DNA of 64,000 nt, taken from Torymus aiolomorphi. Lineage: Eukaryota > Arthropoda > Insecta > Hymenoptera > Torymidae. This document shows positions 1 through 11,442 of this stretch, piece after piece. The notes beneath the pieces were generated by a model, which saw nothing but the letters and a program-made list of their open reading frames with translations, ran no database searches and had not been told where the DNA came from. The DNA lies in NCBI GenBank assembly GCA_036365515.1, contig CM070876.1, positions 101,990,310-102,054,309 of the forward strand. Direction: 5' to 3'. The translations under genes and the position numbers were made by a program. Each line of letters starts with the position of its first letter. The first letter of the stretch is position 1.

Positions 1-430
1 CAAAAGCCTGCTGCTGCCGCTATGGAAAAGTGCTAAGACCGAGACGTTGCCAAATGTACCGGCCGGACATGCCGAGCTGCGAATCGACAACAGCGCTGCG
101 ACGATCGACGGAGCGAGCGACGGGACGAAGGGCGCTCACTCTCTGTCTGACCGTGAAATCGGACACACGCGTTCGCGATTTACCAGAGAAACTTAGTAAC
201 TTCAACAAATTAACGGTACAAATTATTTTATGGCGTGTTGGCCTGTTGTTATCTATTTGCATTTAGAGTCTTTTATTATCTTGGTTTCGCTGTGTTCGTT
301 GAGCTCTCGCAAAGAGCTCCGAGTGTGTGTGTGTGAATGTTCGAGCCCAGGGTCTACTGGTGGAGCCTTGCTGACAGCGGCGACGAGCGGAGCTTCAAGG
401 TAAGAAGCTAATATTTGGCCTGCGCGCGAC
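1..430 (+). other. CpG-rich segment with a candidate splice donor
   Basis: This stretch is much richer in G+C and CpG than the following kilobases. It holds only short overlapping ORFs on both strands, none with a recognisable domain. A consensus-like splice donor (AAG then GTAAGA, GT at 400-401) lies at its right end, followed at once by AT-rich DNA. It could be the untranslated first exon of a host gene or the end of a mobile element cut by the window edge. Nothing downstream supplies an obvious partner exon. Confidence 0.25.
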
Positions 431-887
431 CTGTTGAATTGTCTGTATCAGGATTATTAATACGCACGAATCTCGCGACGTGTATCTTGTAAGTCTAGCC
501 GGTACCGAGACATATGCGTCTCGTCTTTATAATAATTGAATTCATGATAATAAACCTTATATATATCATTTTAAGTAATGTGAGTTTGATCTATTAATCC
601 AAATAATATCCTAAAGTAAAGTAATTGAGTTAATTCCCACATTGTTCAATAAATAACTAAGATCCCACATTACACGTTATACATAAAATAAAACAGAATA
701 ATTTTCATAAATGTAGGGCTTACTTGATAGAAGCATTTATCTATGTGGCTAAACATTTTAAACAATTAACGCATACATAAAATCAATATCAAACTAATCA
801 ATTTCTCATAAATATATATGATACATATATGTTTTTTTTTAACAGTCGTAATATTTCTTACAACAGTTAAAAAATCATGTTGTTATC
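431..887. other. AT-rich intergenic DNA
   Basis: AT-rich sequence without long ORFs or recognised repeats. It leads into the TA microsatellite. Confidence 0.5.
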
Positions 888-894
888 TATATAT

Positions 895-988
<94 letters not shown>
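888..988. repeat. (TA)n microsatellite
   Basis: About 100 bases of nearly uninterrupted TA dinucleotide with one small interruption near 907. The short ORF that reads through it as alternating Tyr-Ile is an artefact of the repeat. Confidence 0.95.
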
Positions 989-991
<3 letters not shown>

Positions 992-1782
992 ACCATTGGA
1001 TTATGAATAATTTATTTTATTAATTTCAATTTATATATCAATGCTCAAATTGAAGTTATTGCATAAAAATTGGTATGAGCTAAACTTAACAAATTTAATA
1101 AGTGATGGATTTTTGGTAAAATAATTTTTTTACTTTAATTAGAAGTTATTAATTGTGCCTATCATCATAAAATGTACCAATGATTGAAAGACTAACTTCA
1201 CTAAAGCATCATATTAAATAATCCCAGAAATATCATTGATATATATGCACTACATTAAAATCAAGTTCAGCCTTTAAAGGACAGGGATTTTTCGGTTCAA
1301 ATCGATCTTTCATTTTTACCAAGATTTATGTCTGAAATCATTAGATTACTAATTTTATATATATCTCAAGTGACACATGATCTATAAATCGACCACCCCC
1401 GCCCTATAAAGGTTAATTAAAACTATTACTGTTTACATAGTCATAGGTCATAGGTAAAAAAAATAAGCTAATGATAAGTAGTGATACATTTACTTATACT
1501 GGAGCTAACCATGCGCGCTTCGCGCGCCTTAATTATTTTTTAGGTTAGTTTATTTTATTCATACAATATTAAAAATTCATGACTTAAATATTGATTTTAT
1601 AATAGTAACTTACGATGATATTCATTTAGATCTTAAATATGAAAATAATTGTATTTAAATAATGTGTACTGGACCTATGTACAGGTAGCTATGTCTACTT
1701 CTATAGGATGTTTGCTGCTTCAGACATGTAACTATGTCCTGAAGTAAGCAATAACATGTAATACAACATGTACTACTCTGGT

Positions 1783-1814
<32 letters not shown>

Positions 1815-3440
1815 ATGTTATTTAAGTAGTTCGAGCGTGGACTTATATCACGCACTACTATAGAGAGCGATTGCGGAATATAATCTTTCCGTAAATTAAA
1901 TATATCGAGAATGCATTATGATCGAATTAAATATTGTACAAATGAAATATAAAGAATAATTTATTATTATGTATAATAATTATGAAGCATACTTAATAAA
2001 TTTATTACAAATTACAAAAGTCGAATAAAAATTGATAGAATCAGGGTATGCTGGTTGTTTGTTGTGTATAATAGTATAAAAGTATAATTACTTATACATC
2101 TAATGTTATATTTGAACACGTATTGGCGTATTCTGTACCATAAACGTTAATTTGATATTAATATGTTTGTGGTGATATATCGCTTATAATTTTATATCTG
2201 ATCCTTAATTATATTAGATGCATAATCTGTAAGGATATCTTTTTGTGGGAAATGAAATAAAATTTTCAAATTCTTAAAATTATTCCGAAATTTTTCTAAA
2301 ACATATAGATATAAGAAAAAGAAAAATTTATATCAAATGCTGAAATCACAAGCTTTTTACTGATGTTTTTTCCGTTTAGGGCTACCGAGTAAACAAAAGA
2401 GAAAAAAAATGTTGGAAAATCATACTTTTCAAATAGGCTTTTGTAGGAAAGGCTTTATTACATTTATAAGAATTATAAAAAAGGTGCAGTTTGACGTATC
2501 TGTTTTTCCAATATGAGTTGAAAATACATAAATTGTTCAAAAATGTTGTTAATAACAGTTTTTTATCTATAAGTTACAATAATATGTTGAGACATATACT
2601 TCTCTTGTATATAAAATGCATCGCAAGAGTTGTATTACTTGATGAATAGTTAAAAGTATAACATAAATAATTATTTATTGTTTTCAATTGTGTTTATATT
2701 TTGATATATTTTAATATGTCAAAGCTACTTTAACATGATTTTTCATCTAAATTATTATTTTTTAAATATTCACTTTTTAATTTGAAATATGGAAACTGTG
2801 CTAGTGGGTTCTCATGTTTTTGAAGAAACATTACCAATCAAAATACGCGTTACAGTTGGTCTTGAAATCGCTAATTGATCTATTTTAAAAAGGTATGCCT
2901 TAAATTATTTTATTACTAAAGGAACTAATCGCGTGTAATATGTTAAGTCAATATTCATTGTATCTAAGATAATAAAGTAATGGACCAAATATTAATTATG
3001 TTTAGTCATTTTGTATTTACATATTTAATACTTACGTACAACCAACGACAACTTGAAACTGAAAAAAAAATTAAGTAGATGCGTATAAACATTTATATTA
3101 TTTGATTACTCAATATATTTTTCAGTAAATATGAAACATAAGAAACTACATTAAAATTAAAATGAATTAAAATTATTGTTCAATAGTATATCAAACTTCA
3201 AGTTTAATATTGCAGTAAACATTTATACATTTTTATTCATTTCTCAAGTTCTTTGTAAGAGTTATAATTAATAGTGTATTTGCAGAATAAATTTTTTTTT
3301 ACATTAAATTAAAAATAATATTTTTCCTTTACTACTTACAAGGGCATTAATCTTATTTATTTTAAAAAAAATCGGATAACAATTCTATTATTGTCATTTT
3401 TTTAAATCTTTTTTATATGGATTGAAATTTAATGAGATAT
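989..3440. other. AT-rich intergenic DNA, no gene seen
   Basis: About 2.4 kb of AT-rich DNA. It contains an (AAAT)n tract at roughly 1785-1816 and many A or T runs. Six-frame reading gives only short ORFs created by low complexity. No conserved motif was recognised. Confidence 0.6.
1785..1816. repeat. (AAAT)n microsatellite
   Basis: About eight consecutive AAAT units. Confidence 0.9.
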
Positions 3441-3967
3441 ATGAGGCGTTTCAGGTCAACTGCCCCAGCGTGCGGCGCGCGAACCCCAAATCGTGCTATT
3501 TCTAACTCATGTTTATGATACTAAAATGTACTTTAAAAAATTGTTTGATAAGCGTTTCCGACGTATTTTTTCCTCAGCTTTCTAATGATGTAGGCATTTT
3601 TTCGAAATTTTCCATTTTCATCTTCAAAAACTCTTTCGCATTCTATTTCTCGCAGAAAACATCTCGAGCACTCTTTGGAAAATATCCTTTCCTACGTAAG
3701 AAATGCTCAGCTTTCGATCTAGAGGGTAAAAAAAAATATCAAAAATACACTTTTTGAGATATAACATGTTTTGTACTTTTTGAAGGTGAAAATGGAAAAT
3801 TTCGGAAAAACTGCCTACATCATTAGAAAGCTGAGGAAAAAATACGTCAAAAACGCTTACCAAACAATTTTTTTAAGTACATTTTAGTATCATAAACATG
3901 AGTTACAAATAGCACGATTTGCGGCTCGCGCGCCGCGCGCTGGGGCAGTTGACGTAAAACTCCTCAT
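3441..3967. mobile_element. Foldback (MITE-like) element with ~190-bp arms
   Basis: The left arm (about 3443-3632) is repeated as its reverse complement at about 3775-3963, around a spacer of some 140 bp. The outer ends read ATGAGG and CCTCAT. Both arms carry a GC-rich outer block (near CTGCCCCAGCG) and then AT-rich sequence. No transposase is encoded, so this would be a non-autonomous element. The two ORFs that cross it in opposite directions exist only because the arms are inverted copies. Confidence 0.7.
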
Positions 3968-4561
3968 ATACATATAAATGTTCCAGGCAAATTTAATGCT
4001 TATAAAAATTGCAATAACTAATCAATTATAAATATTTAAACGCACTTATAAGTTTTTATTCTACTAGATATAACGTGATTTAATACATATTAACAAAATG
4101 ATAAACTTAAAATAATTATTTTGCAGGGGAGAGAGCATATAAAGAATAACTATATATTGATTATACAATACTATATACTAATTGAAATATTGTGAAAAAG
4201 AAAGTTAATCTTCCTCGTCCCATATAACATTAATATTCCCTATTATGACTATTAATCCATATATCAATGATGAATTGTGACAAAATAAATGTTGCCTTTT
4301 GTCATATTAATAAAGTGGGATAATGAATATAAGGAACTTGTACGTACAATATCAATGGATATATTTTTTTATTTATGCACTATTGATTGGAATAAGATCT
4401 GTCGAAGTACATGTGTAATTATGATTATACTTTGTTAAACTTAAATAATGCATTTATCATGAAGCAAAATAAATGAACTGATCATCATATTAATTTCAAA
4501 TTATATTTATTTCCTTTCCGTATTTTTTTTAGGATATAATTGTTGCTTTGATATATTAGTA
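3968..4561. other. AT-rich intergenic DNA
   Basis: AT-rich sequence, no ORF or repeat recognised. Confidence 0.5.
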
Positions 4562-4745
4562 CATTTCGACACGGGTGGGGAAGTCGATTATTTAGCTGGT
4601 GTGACTTTTTGCACGAGCGAAGCGAGTGCGAAAAAGTCACACCACCTAAATAATCGACTTACGTACTAGTTTCGAACGGTATTTTATACCACGAGGGCCG
4701 AAAAATCATATCAAAGTTGTGATTTTGAGGTTAGAGTGGTATAAA
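4562..4745. mobile_element. Short foldback element, family A copy 1
   Basis: A palindromic core pairs AAGTCGATTATTTAG-type sequence near 4587 with its reverse complement ending near 4662, around the turn GAGCGAAGCGA. It is followed by a conserved tail (TTTCGAACGGTATTTTATAC, then GGTTAGAGTGGTATAAA). The same core and tail recur at 25643-25810, and the 5' part recurs at the right edge of the window, which defines a dispersed family. Confidence 0.7.
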
Positions 4746-5319
4746 GTTATTAATAGACATATTAACATATGTTTCTGTTAAGCTGCAATCAAAATTTACA
4801 TTATTAGCACATAGGCAATATGGCAAAAACAAATACATTTTACTATTCTGTTAAAAAAATTATGTTTTTAGGAAAATAATTTTGTTTTTATTTTTTGAAA
4901 TTTTATGTAAAAATTATTTTATTTATATTTATTAAAAACAAACGACCAATCAAAGGAAAAATCACATTTCTTTACACTGAAAATGGTAGAAAATGATGAA
5001 TTTCTCTGCATTAAAAAAACCGCTGCCAATTCTTTGGCACTTAGCTTCCTCAAAATAATTTATCGATTCTTCTTATTAAATTGAAATTATAGTAATAAAT
5101 TTTTCACAAAAAAAAAAATAAAAAATTTTCTAAATTAAATTATCTCAAATTTATGACTTTTAATACATTTTCATATTTATATAATATTTTTTTTTAAGAT
5201 TGTATTAATATAATTTTTTAATTTTATTTTATTGAAGAAAAAACTATTTTGTTATTAATAATTGATGATTATAATATTTTTGTATGAAAAAGACGATTAT
5301 ATGAAAAAAAAAATTTTAA
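4746..5319. other. AT-rich intergenic DNA
   Basis: AT-rich, with long A and T runs. Nothing else seen. Confidence 0.5.
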
Positions 5320-5445
5320 CCTCAAATATCTTTAGTCGTAATGGACAGATTTTTTTTTTGCAATTAACTCGTTTCGAAGATATAAAATCGTAGCCGTACT
5401 GATTAGCGCCTTTTCACATCTCTGATGGACTCGCCACAAATGACC

Positions 5446-5505
5446 CGTGTCGTGTCGTGCCGTGTCGTGCCGTGCCATGCCGTGCCGTGCCGTGCCGTGC
5501 CGTGC
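5446..5505. repeat. (GTGCC)n pentamer minisatellite
   Basis: About twelve copies of GTGCC/GTGTC in a row, GC-rich against an AT-rich background. Confidence 0.9.
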
Positions 5506-6015
5506 GCTTTTGAAAAATGAGTGTGCTGTCTACCAACATTATTGCGTCCGTGCTCCAAGCAACACTCTAAATTTTAACCAAATATAGTCTTCAATAAGGA
5601 TTATAAGTGATTAAAATTTTAGGTCGATAAATCAAGAATTCTCTGAAAAAACGCAATTCGAAAATTAAAAAGAAAAATTTTTAACCTCAAATATCTTTAA
5701 TCGTAATTGACCGATTTTTTTGGGCAACGAACTCGGTTCGAAGATATAAAAAAGCTGTCTCTGTGCCAAATTTCAAGACGATTGGTTGACTTTTACTCCT
5801 GTTATCGCGTCCGAAAGAAAATTCCCTTGTTTTCAAAAATATTTTTTCTCGGAAACAAATGAAGATAATTACTTGAAATTTTAACCAAATATAGTCTTCG
5901 TAGAATATGAGTAAAATATCGCACTCCCAAATTTTTTCTAAGAAGGTGATGAGTTAAGTCGATCTGACGGAGGCGAGGATTAGAAATAAAAAATTCAACG
6001 ATTTCGTAAGAAAAA

Positions 6016-6056
6016 GCAACGTCTCGTTGGCTTGGTCTGTCAACCTCTTCAGGCTA
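6016..6056 (-). ncRNA. Hammerhead-like motif with a damaged core
   Basis: Read on the minus strand this has CTGAAGA, a stem II (GTTG with CAAC), and then GAGA where the hammerhead core requires GAAA. It is the reverse-complement partner of the motif at 6299-6339. The A-to-G change should abolish cleavage if the fold is real. Confidence 0.45.
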
Positions 6057-6298
6057 CAATTTTTTATTAAACAGAAATAACAATTAATACAAAGTAATTA
6101 ATATAACTAAACACTCGCGTAATACAATAATTAATACCTTAAATTATAACGTGTGTTACGTGTTTTGCGTTCACATCGACTTCATGTGTACTACGTAAGA
6201 CACGTTATAATTTAAGGTATTACTTATTGTATCACGCGAGTATTTAGTTATATTAATTACATTGTATTAATTGTTTTTTCTGTTTAATAAAAAATTGT

Positions 6299-6339
6299 AG
6301 CCTGAAGAGGTTGGAAGATCAAGCCAACGAAACGTTGCT
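6299..6339 (+). ncRNA. Hammerhead-like ribozyme motif (Penelope tail)
   Basis: CTGAAGA (6302-6308), stem II GTTGG/CCAAC (6310-6314 with 6324-6328), GAAA (6329-6332), then C and a GTT triplet. The order and spacing fit a type I hammerhead with almost no helix III, as reported for Penelope-like elements. Stem I would be only about three pairs (AGC with GCT). The fold is inferred from sequence; activity is not shown. Confidence 0.5.
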
Positions 6340-7099
6340 TTTTCTAATGAAATCGTTGAATTTTTTATTTCTAATCCTCGCCTCCGTCAGATCAACTTAA
6401 CTCATCACCTTCTTAGAAAAAATATAGTCTTCAATGAGTGTTATAGTGGTTAAAATTTTAGGTCAATAAATCAACAATTCTCTGAAAAAACGCGATTCGA
6501 AAATAAAAAAAGAAATATTTTTAACCTCAAATATCTTTAGTCCTAATTGACCGATTTTTTTGGGCAACGAACTCGGTTCGAAGATATAAAAAAGCTATCA
6601 CTGTGCCAAAATTCAAGACGATTGGTTGACTTTTACTCCTGTTATCGCGTCAGAAAAAAAATGCAATTTTTTTCAAAAATATTTTTTTTCTAGAAAACAA
6701 ATGAAGATAATCACTTGAAAATTTAACCAAATATAGTCTTAATGATTGTTATAAGTGGTTAAAATTTCAAGCCGATATATAAAATATTTTTTGAGAAATT
6801 AATTTATGAAATATAAAAATGTTTTCCTTAATAACAAATGACAGAGTAAAGATAATTCAACTTTTAAAAAAAGAAATTGTAGGTAATTTGAAGGCCTTTC
6901 AAAAGCAGTATACTATATTATGTAATAATGGCTGTATGATATGAAAAAAACTAAAAATTCAAAATCGTTTTTTGGTTATAAAACAAAAGAAAAACGATAA
7001 AATGAAAAAATAGGTTAAGCTATCTCTATTCTATGTCCAAACGAAGAGAATAAGCCCTCATCGATGAAAATCGGTCAATTGGTTCAAAAGTTATAGCCG

Positions 7100-7100
<1 letters not shown>

Positions 7101-7155
<55 letters not shown>

Positions 7156-7342
7156 ACACCCACACACACATGCACGCACGCACGCACACACACGCGCACA
7201 CACACCCACCCACACACACACACACACCCACCCACACACACCAACACACACCAACACACACACACACACACAGCCACACACCCACACACACACACACAGC
7301 CACAGACACACACAGCCACACACACACACACACACACACACA
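7101..7342. repeat. (CA)n compound microsatellite
   Basis: About 240 bases of CA dinucleotide with interspersed CCCA, GCAC and CAGC variants. Overlapping ORFs reading Cys-Val or His-Thr here are artefacts. Confidence 0.95.
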
Positions 7343-8073
7343 ACAGTTTTTTTCTCAAAAACATCGGATATTTGTGCCAAAAGTCTTAAAAAATGTTTTT
7401 AAACATTTTTTGTTCCAAAAATTTTTTTCACCATTACAAAGCTTCCTGTTTGAGGAAGCAAAATGTAAAAAAGCAGATCAACTTAGTATTTGTAGTATAA
7501 AATAAATAAATCATTATAATTAAAATAATTATATAATGTAATTATCGATAGGTTTTCAAATAACTATTATTAGCCTTTTTGCAAGTAATTTTCTTTTTTT
7601 TTTCAATTAATTCACGATATATTATAAATATGAAAGAACGATTACTTAAACAGGAGTTAAAATTTGAGATCCGGTAAGGCTTTATAAGTACTTAATAAAA
7701 ACAATCAGGACTCAGAATAACAAACTTGTACTTTTAATTTTATACTTATCATTTATTATATAAAGGGTTGACTTTTTCATACAGATTTAATGAAAGAGCA
7801 AAAATCATGATATTAAGTATGGGGCTGATAAGTAATTAGCTACCATCAGAATCATTAGCGTAGGTAAGTGCTTATATATCACGAGTAACAACTAATATCA
7901 TCAATAATATAATATATGAATATTGAAGTCCATCCACATCAGTGGAGCACTGGCGAGACTCATCTTTATACCTCGTGTCAGTACTTTCTTTCTTCAAGTA
8001 CGGTTTCCTACGCCCTCATTTATTTTCTTTTAGTGGATTGTTGCTATTGCAAATTGTTGCTATTGCAAATTGT
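7343..8073. other. AT-rich intergenic DNA
   Basis: No gene or clear repeat. A short (TTGCTATTGCAAA)-type triplication begins near 8040. Confidence 0.5.
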
Positions 8074-8416
8074 TGCTATTGTCAACTAAAGAAAAAATTT
8101 AACAAAAGTTACGAATCTTTTTTGTTTCTCAAGGACGCATATGTCGTTCCTTGTTCAATTTCATATGGAGTTATCCATATCAAAATTGAAAATCTTTTCA
8201 AATCTATAAAGTTACATGCATTTGTTCATAGATTCGTGTATGAATTTTTATAAACAAGTACCTATAACTTCTCAGATTTAAAAATTTTTTTGATTTTGAA
8301 ATGGATGACTCCATATGAAATTCAATAAGGAACAACATGAGTCCTTGTGAATTAAAATCGAATAAAAAACAAAAAAGGCTCGTAAGTTTTGTTGAATGTT
8401 TTCTTTAGTTGACAAT
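8074..8416. mobile_element. Foldback element with ~130-bp arms
   Basis: The left arm (about 8074-8200, starting TTGTCAACTAAAGAAAA) pairs with about 8283-8410 (ending TTTTCTTTAGTTGACAA). The arms are diverged but clearly complementary. It abuts the next foldback. Confidence 0.6.
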
Positions 8417-8955
8417 ATTTTGTAACGCGTGCGAGAGGTAGGTAATTCGAGATTCGAATTACACGCGCAGAGCAGGCATGCTCACCGGGAGCGCGAGCGC
8501 GCGAGCATCCTGACCGGATTAGAACGGTCTCGCGACGCATAATATGCCCGTCGCATACCCGCGAAGCTGCTACGGCTTTATGCGAGTCACGGCAGCCATC
8601 TTCGTGTCTGCCATCGCGTGTGAAACATCTCTCTCTGTCTCTCTTGCGTGCGCATACACTATGTGCGGCGCCTCAACTACACTCGCTGGGTCTAACTAAA
8701 AACGATAGGACGGCCCGGACAAGTTAACTCACGAGAGACACGGAGGAGATGTTTCACACGCGATGGCAGACACGAAGATGGCTGCCATGACTCACATAAA
8801 GCCGTAGCAGCTTCGCAGGTATGCGACGGGCATATTACGCGTCGCGAGACCATTCTAATCCGGTCAGGATGCTCGCGCGCTCGTGCCCCCGGTGAGCATG
8901 CCTGCTCGGCGCGGGTAATTCGAATCTCGAATTACCTACCTCGCGCACGCGTTAG
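8414..8955. mobile_element. GC-rich foldback with ~210-bp arms and captured spacer
   Basis: Arms at about 8414-8630 and 8747-8954 are near-perfect reverse complements, with outer ends reading TAACGCGTGCG. The 116-bp spacer begins with a 56-bp block (8631-8686) that recurs in the opposite orientation at 17527-17582 with three mismatches. On the minus strand a run of nine Gs (8957-8965) lies just upstream, where a polypurine tract of the neighbouring gypsy half would be expected. The foldback could therefore have inserted at, or replaced, the gypsy 3' LTR. Confidence 0.65.
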
Positions 8956-9152
8956 ACCCCCCCCCGCCAGACGCTGCTTAGGGGACTGCGAGCTCTGCCA
9001 TCCATGGCCGTCATCGTACCTGAAAATAAGGTTAATTCGGTGGAGCCTTTCGGGAAGGGATTTGGGACAAGGGAAGTATAAGAAGCGGAGTCACCCATTA
9101 TCTTTTTTTTTTAATTTTTATTAAAAAAAAACTTTTCAGGGCTTAGCCCTCT

Positions 9153-10096
9153 TCAGCTGGCCTGGGAGTAAGGCCGGCGCCCCTTGTGGCGAGCTTGGTT
9201 GAGGCAGTGCTTCGACTTCTTTACCCCTAGCTCGCCACACATGAAGCACCAGGGAAGTGCCTGTGCATTTAACGCCTCCCGGGCCGCCTGCTTTTCTTCG
9301 AGCGCCCTTTGGAGGCGCTCCTCTTCTCGTAGGAGACGACGCTAGGCCTCTTCTTTGGCCCGACACACCGTCTCCTCCGCCTTTTTCCAGGCTCGCCTGG
9401 CCTCTTCCATGCGCTTCTGCCCACGTGCCAGACGAGCCTCCTCCTGCTTCTGCAAGGCGGCGCGGCGCAGCATGGCGGCCCTGGCCTCTGCGGCGGCCAC
9501 TCGCCGGCCTCACCGTGGCACTGGAGAAAATCCTTCAGTGCGCCCAGGGCAGCGTCCTCCGCAGCGCACGAGTACTTGCTGAGGCGCCGCGCCTCCTCTA
9601 GAGCCTGCTCCACCGGGACCCAGGCCGCACCGACTCCGTCGGTCAGTGCTCCTTTTGGGGCCTGGGTCGGAGCATCTTCTTTTCTTCCTTTTGCGGCCCG
9701 AGCCGCGCCGGCGTCAACTTCCGGCGCACAATGATGGACTCGGACCGCCTCCTCTTTGGCGACTCGGCCAGCACCAATCGGCTTGGCTGGTGCTTCTTCT
9801 TCTGGCCGAGCCCCACTCTTCTCCCGCTGGTCCTTCGGAGGATGAGGTCGCCGGAGCGGGGACGGACCAACGCCTGCGGCTGGTCCCGAAGGTCCCCTTC
9901 TTGGTTCCGGCGCCTCTAACTCCTCTATTGCAAGTGTGGAGGGCTCTTCCACTGGCGGTGGTGCCAGTGTCACCGCGTCTATGTCCTCCACTACCTGCTC
10001 CAGGAAGTCAATGACGGCGGGGTCAGGGTTGCACTGGATTAATCCAGCAATCACGTTCTTCGCCGTCTCTGCTATTTCTGGAGTCAGACCCTGCAT
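9153..10096 (-). pseudogene. Gypsy ORF3: coiled-coil protein with C-terminal Cys/His cluster
   Basis: This reading frame follows integrase, where envelope-type ORFs sit in some gypsy elements. The N-terminal part (from 10096 down to about 9500) starts MQGLTPEIAETAKNVIAGL and becomes Pro/Glu/Ala-rich. A frame change near 9500 leads into a highly charged heptad-like helix (LQKQEEARLARGQKRMEEA), interrupted by an in-frame TAG at 9343-9345. It ends with a CFMCGELGVKKSKHC cluster (CX2C then HC) and a stop at 9153-9155. No signal peptide or membrane anchor was seen, so an envelope is unlikely. A nucleic-acid-binding or assembly role is only a guess. Confidence 0.55.
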
Positions 10097-10218
10097 ATCC
10101 TACAACAGGCAAATTAACCCCGGAGATTGGTGAGACTGAGGATCGGAAATCAAGGACGAACACGGGTTAGTACGGACGGCACAATTCTTGGACAGCACAG
10201 ATAGCGCTTTTTGGACGC

Positions 10219-11442
10219 TCACGTTCGACGGGGGCTAATTGGCCCGACAGCAGTAGGCGTAGGCTTCTTCTTCGAGCCCTTTGGCCTCCCTCGGCCTCGC
10301 ATAGACGCTGTTGGACCGACCACACGCGTAGGTCGGCCGTCGCTCGCACGCTTTCCTGGCCTAACTAATAGCGCGGTCTTACGAGGTGGTCCGCGCCTCT
10401 TAGCTGTCGCTCGAGGCTGTACATTCCCCTGGCTAACTCTGTTGCCCGCTGGCATATTACATTCGGCTGAAGAGTCCATCGGTGGTAGCGACTGTGCTAC
10501 TTCTTGATTACTTTTATCCAAGTAGTTCTTGGGCTCTTCTGCGGAGACGTATCGCTTGAGTTGCTGCGCATGGACGGGACGTATCGTTCGACCATCCTCA
10601 CCTTGGATCTCATAGGTGTTTTCGCCTAGAATATTCACAATCGTGAAGGATCCCGCGTACTTCGGGGCTAATTTGGCAGAAATCTCCTCAGCCGCTGAGG
10701 ATAGTACCTTATTCTCTCTCCATACACGATCGCCTAGACAGAATTCTGGAGCTCGACGATGAGCGTCATAATATTTGGCTTGTCTCGTCTGCTCCGCTTG
10801 CGCGTCGGCCGCTGCCCGAACGTGCAATTCGTGGAGCTAGTCCATGCGCGCCACCCAATTAATTATCGCCTCTTGCTGCCCTTGCTCTTCGGCTCACCTG
10901 TCTTCCTCCCGCCTTAGTGTCTTCGGTGGGTCAGGCTGACGGCAGCAAATGAGCATGGCAGGACTTATTTTGGTGGAGCTGTGTTCGGCCGTATTGTACG
11001 CGAACGCTAGCCAGTTCAGATGCTCATCCCAGGACCGGTGATTCTCCTCAGCGTAAGACATGATCATGGTCTTCACCGTTCGGTTCACACGCTCGACGGG
11101 ATTGGCTTGAGGGTGATATGGTAGTGTAAACGTGTGATGCACGTTTCTCTCCTTTAAGAATGCCTCTAAGGGTGCATTCTTAAATTCAGTCCCATTATCG
11201 GAGAGAAACACCTCGGGGACTCCGAACCGCAGACATACTCGTTCGTTGAGCCCTTTTATCACCGATTTGCCATCTGCCCTTTTTATCGGAATTACTTCGA
11301 TTCAGCGTGTGAACAGGTCCTGGAAGATGAGAATGTATTCGTGGCCGTGCTTGGTTTTAGGGAGGGGTCCCATAATGTCGCTGGCCACGATTTACCATGG
11401 ACGCTGTGTTATACGACGTCCCATGAATCCTGCTGGAGCGCG
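10219..11442 (-). pseudogene. Gypsy integrase core and C-terminal domain, broken
   Basis: The catalytic core is recognisable: an Asp in SDIMGPLPKT (reached after two upstream stops), the second Asp in FLSDNGTEFKN, and the Glu in QANPVERVNRTVKTM, so the D,D-35-E triad is present. The C-terminal part (10219-10827) holds LGDRVWRENKVLS and KLAPKYAGSFTIV, typical of the gypsy integrase chromo/GPY-like tail. Stops at 11443-11445, near 11388 and near 11283, plus a break between 10894 and 10827, prevent translation. It would insert cDNA into the genome if intact. Confidence 0.8.

Larger units (their letters stand above)
5928..6425. mobile_element. Foldback made of two opposed Penelope-tail copies
   Basis: The arms (about 5928-6165 and 6190-6425) are near-perfect reverse complements, centred near 6175. 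Each arm contains the CCTGAAGAGGTTG...CGAAACGTTGC-type motif characteristic of Penelope-like element ends, so two copies of a Penelope tail lie head to head. No protein is encoded. It sits inside the tandem repeat described for this region. Confidence 0.65.
5320..6840. repeat. Diverged ~340-bp tandem repeat interrupted by a foldback
   Basis: A module starting TAACCTCAAATATCTTTA and continuing through ACTCGGTTCGAAGATATAAA occurs near 5323, 5681 and 6519. A second module (AAATATAGTCTTCA followed by AAAATTTTAGGTC) occurs near 5577 and 6421 and, more diverged, near 6727. Subtracting the roughly 500-bp foldback at 5928-6425 brings the spacing back to about 340-360 bp. The foldback therefore inserted into a pre-existing tandem repeat. 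Confidence 0.65.

Noticed and set aside
818..1006. ORF rich in Tyr-Ile
   Set aside because: Translation of a TA microsatellite; the same applies near 12773-12985.
3509..3863. Pair of opposed ORFs with similar peptides (VFFPQLSNDVG)
   Set aside because: Same sequence read from the two inverted arms of a foldback.
7026..7505. Overlapping ORFs on both strands reading Cys-Val or His-Thr repeats
   Set aside because: They are translations of the (CA)n microsatellite, not proteins.
9257..10014. Plus-strand ORFs over the gypsy ORF3
   Set aside because: GC-rich shadow frames of the minus-strand coding sequence.
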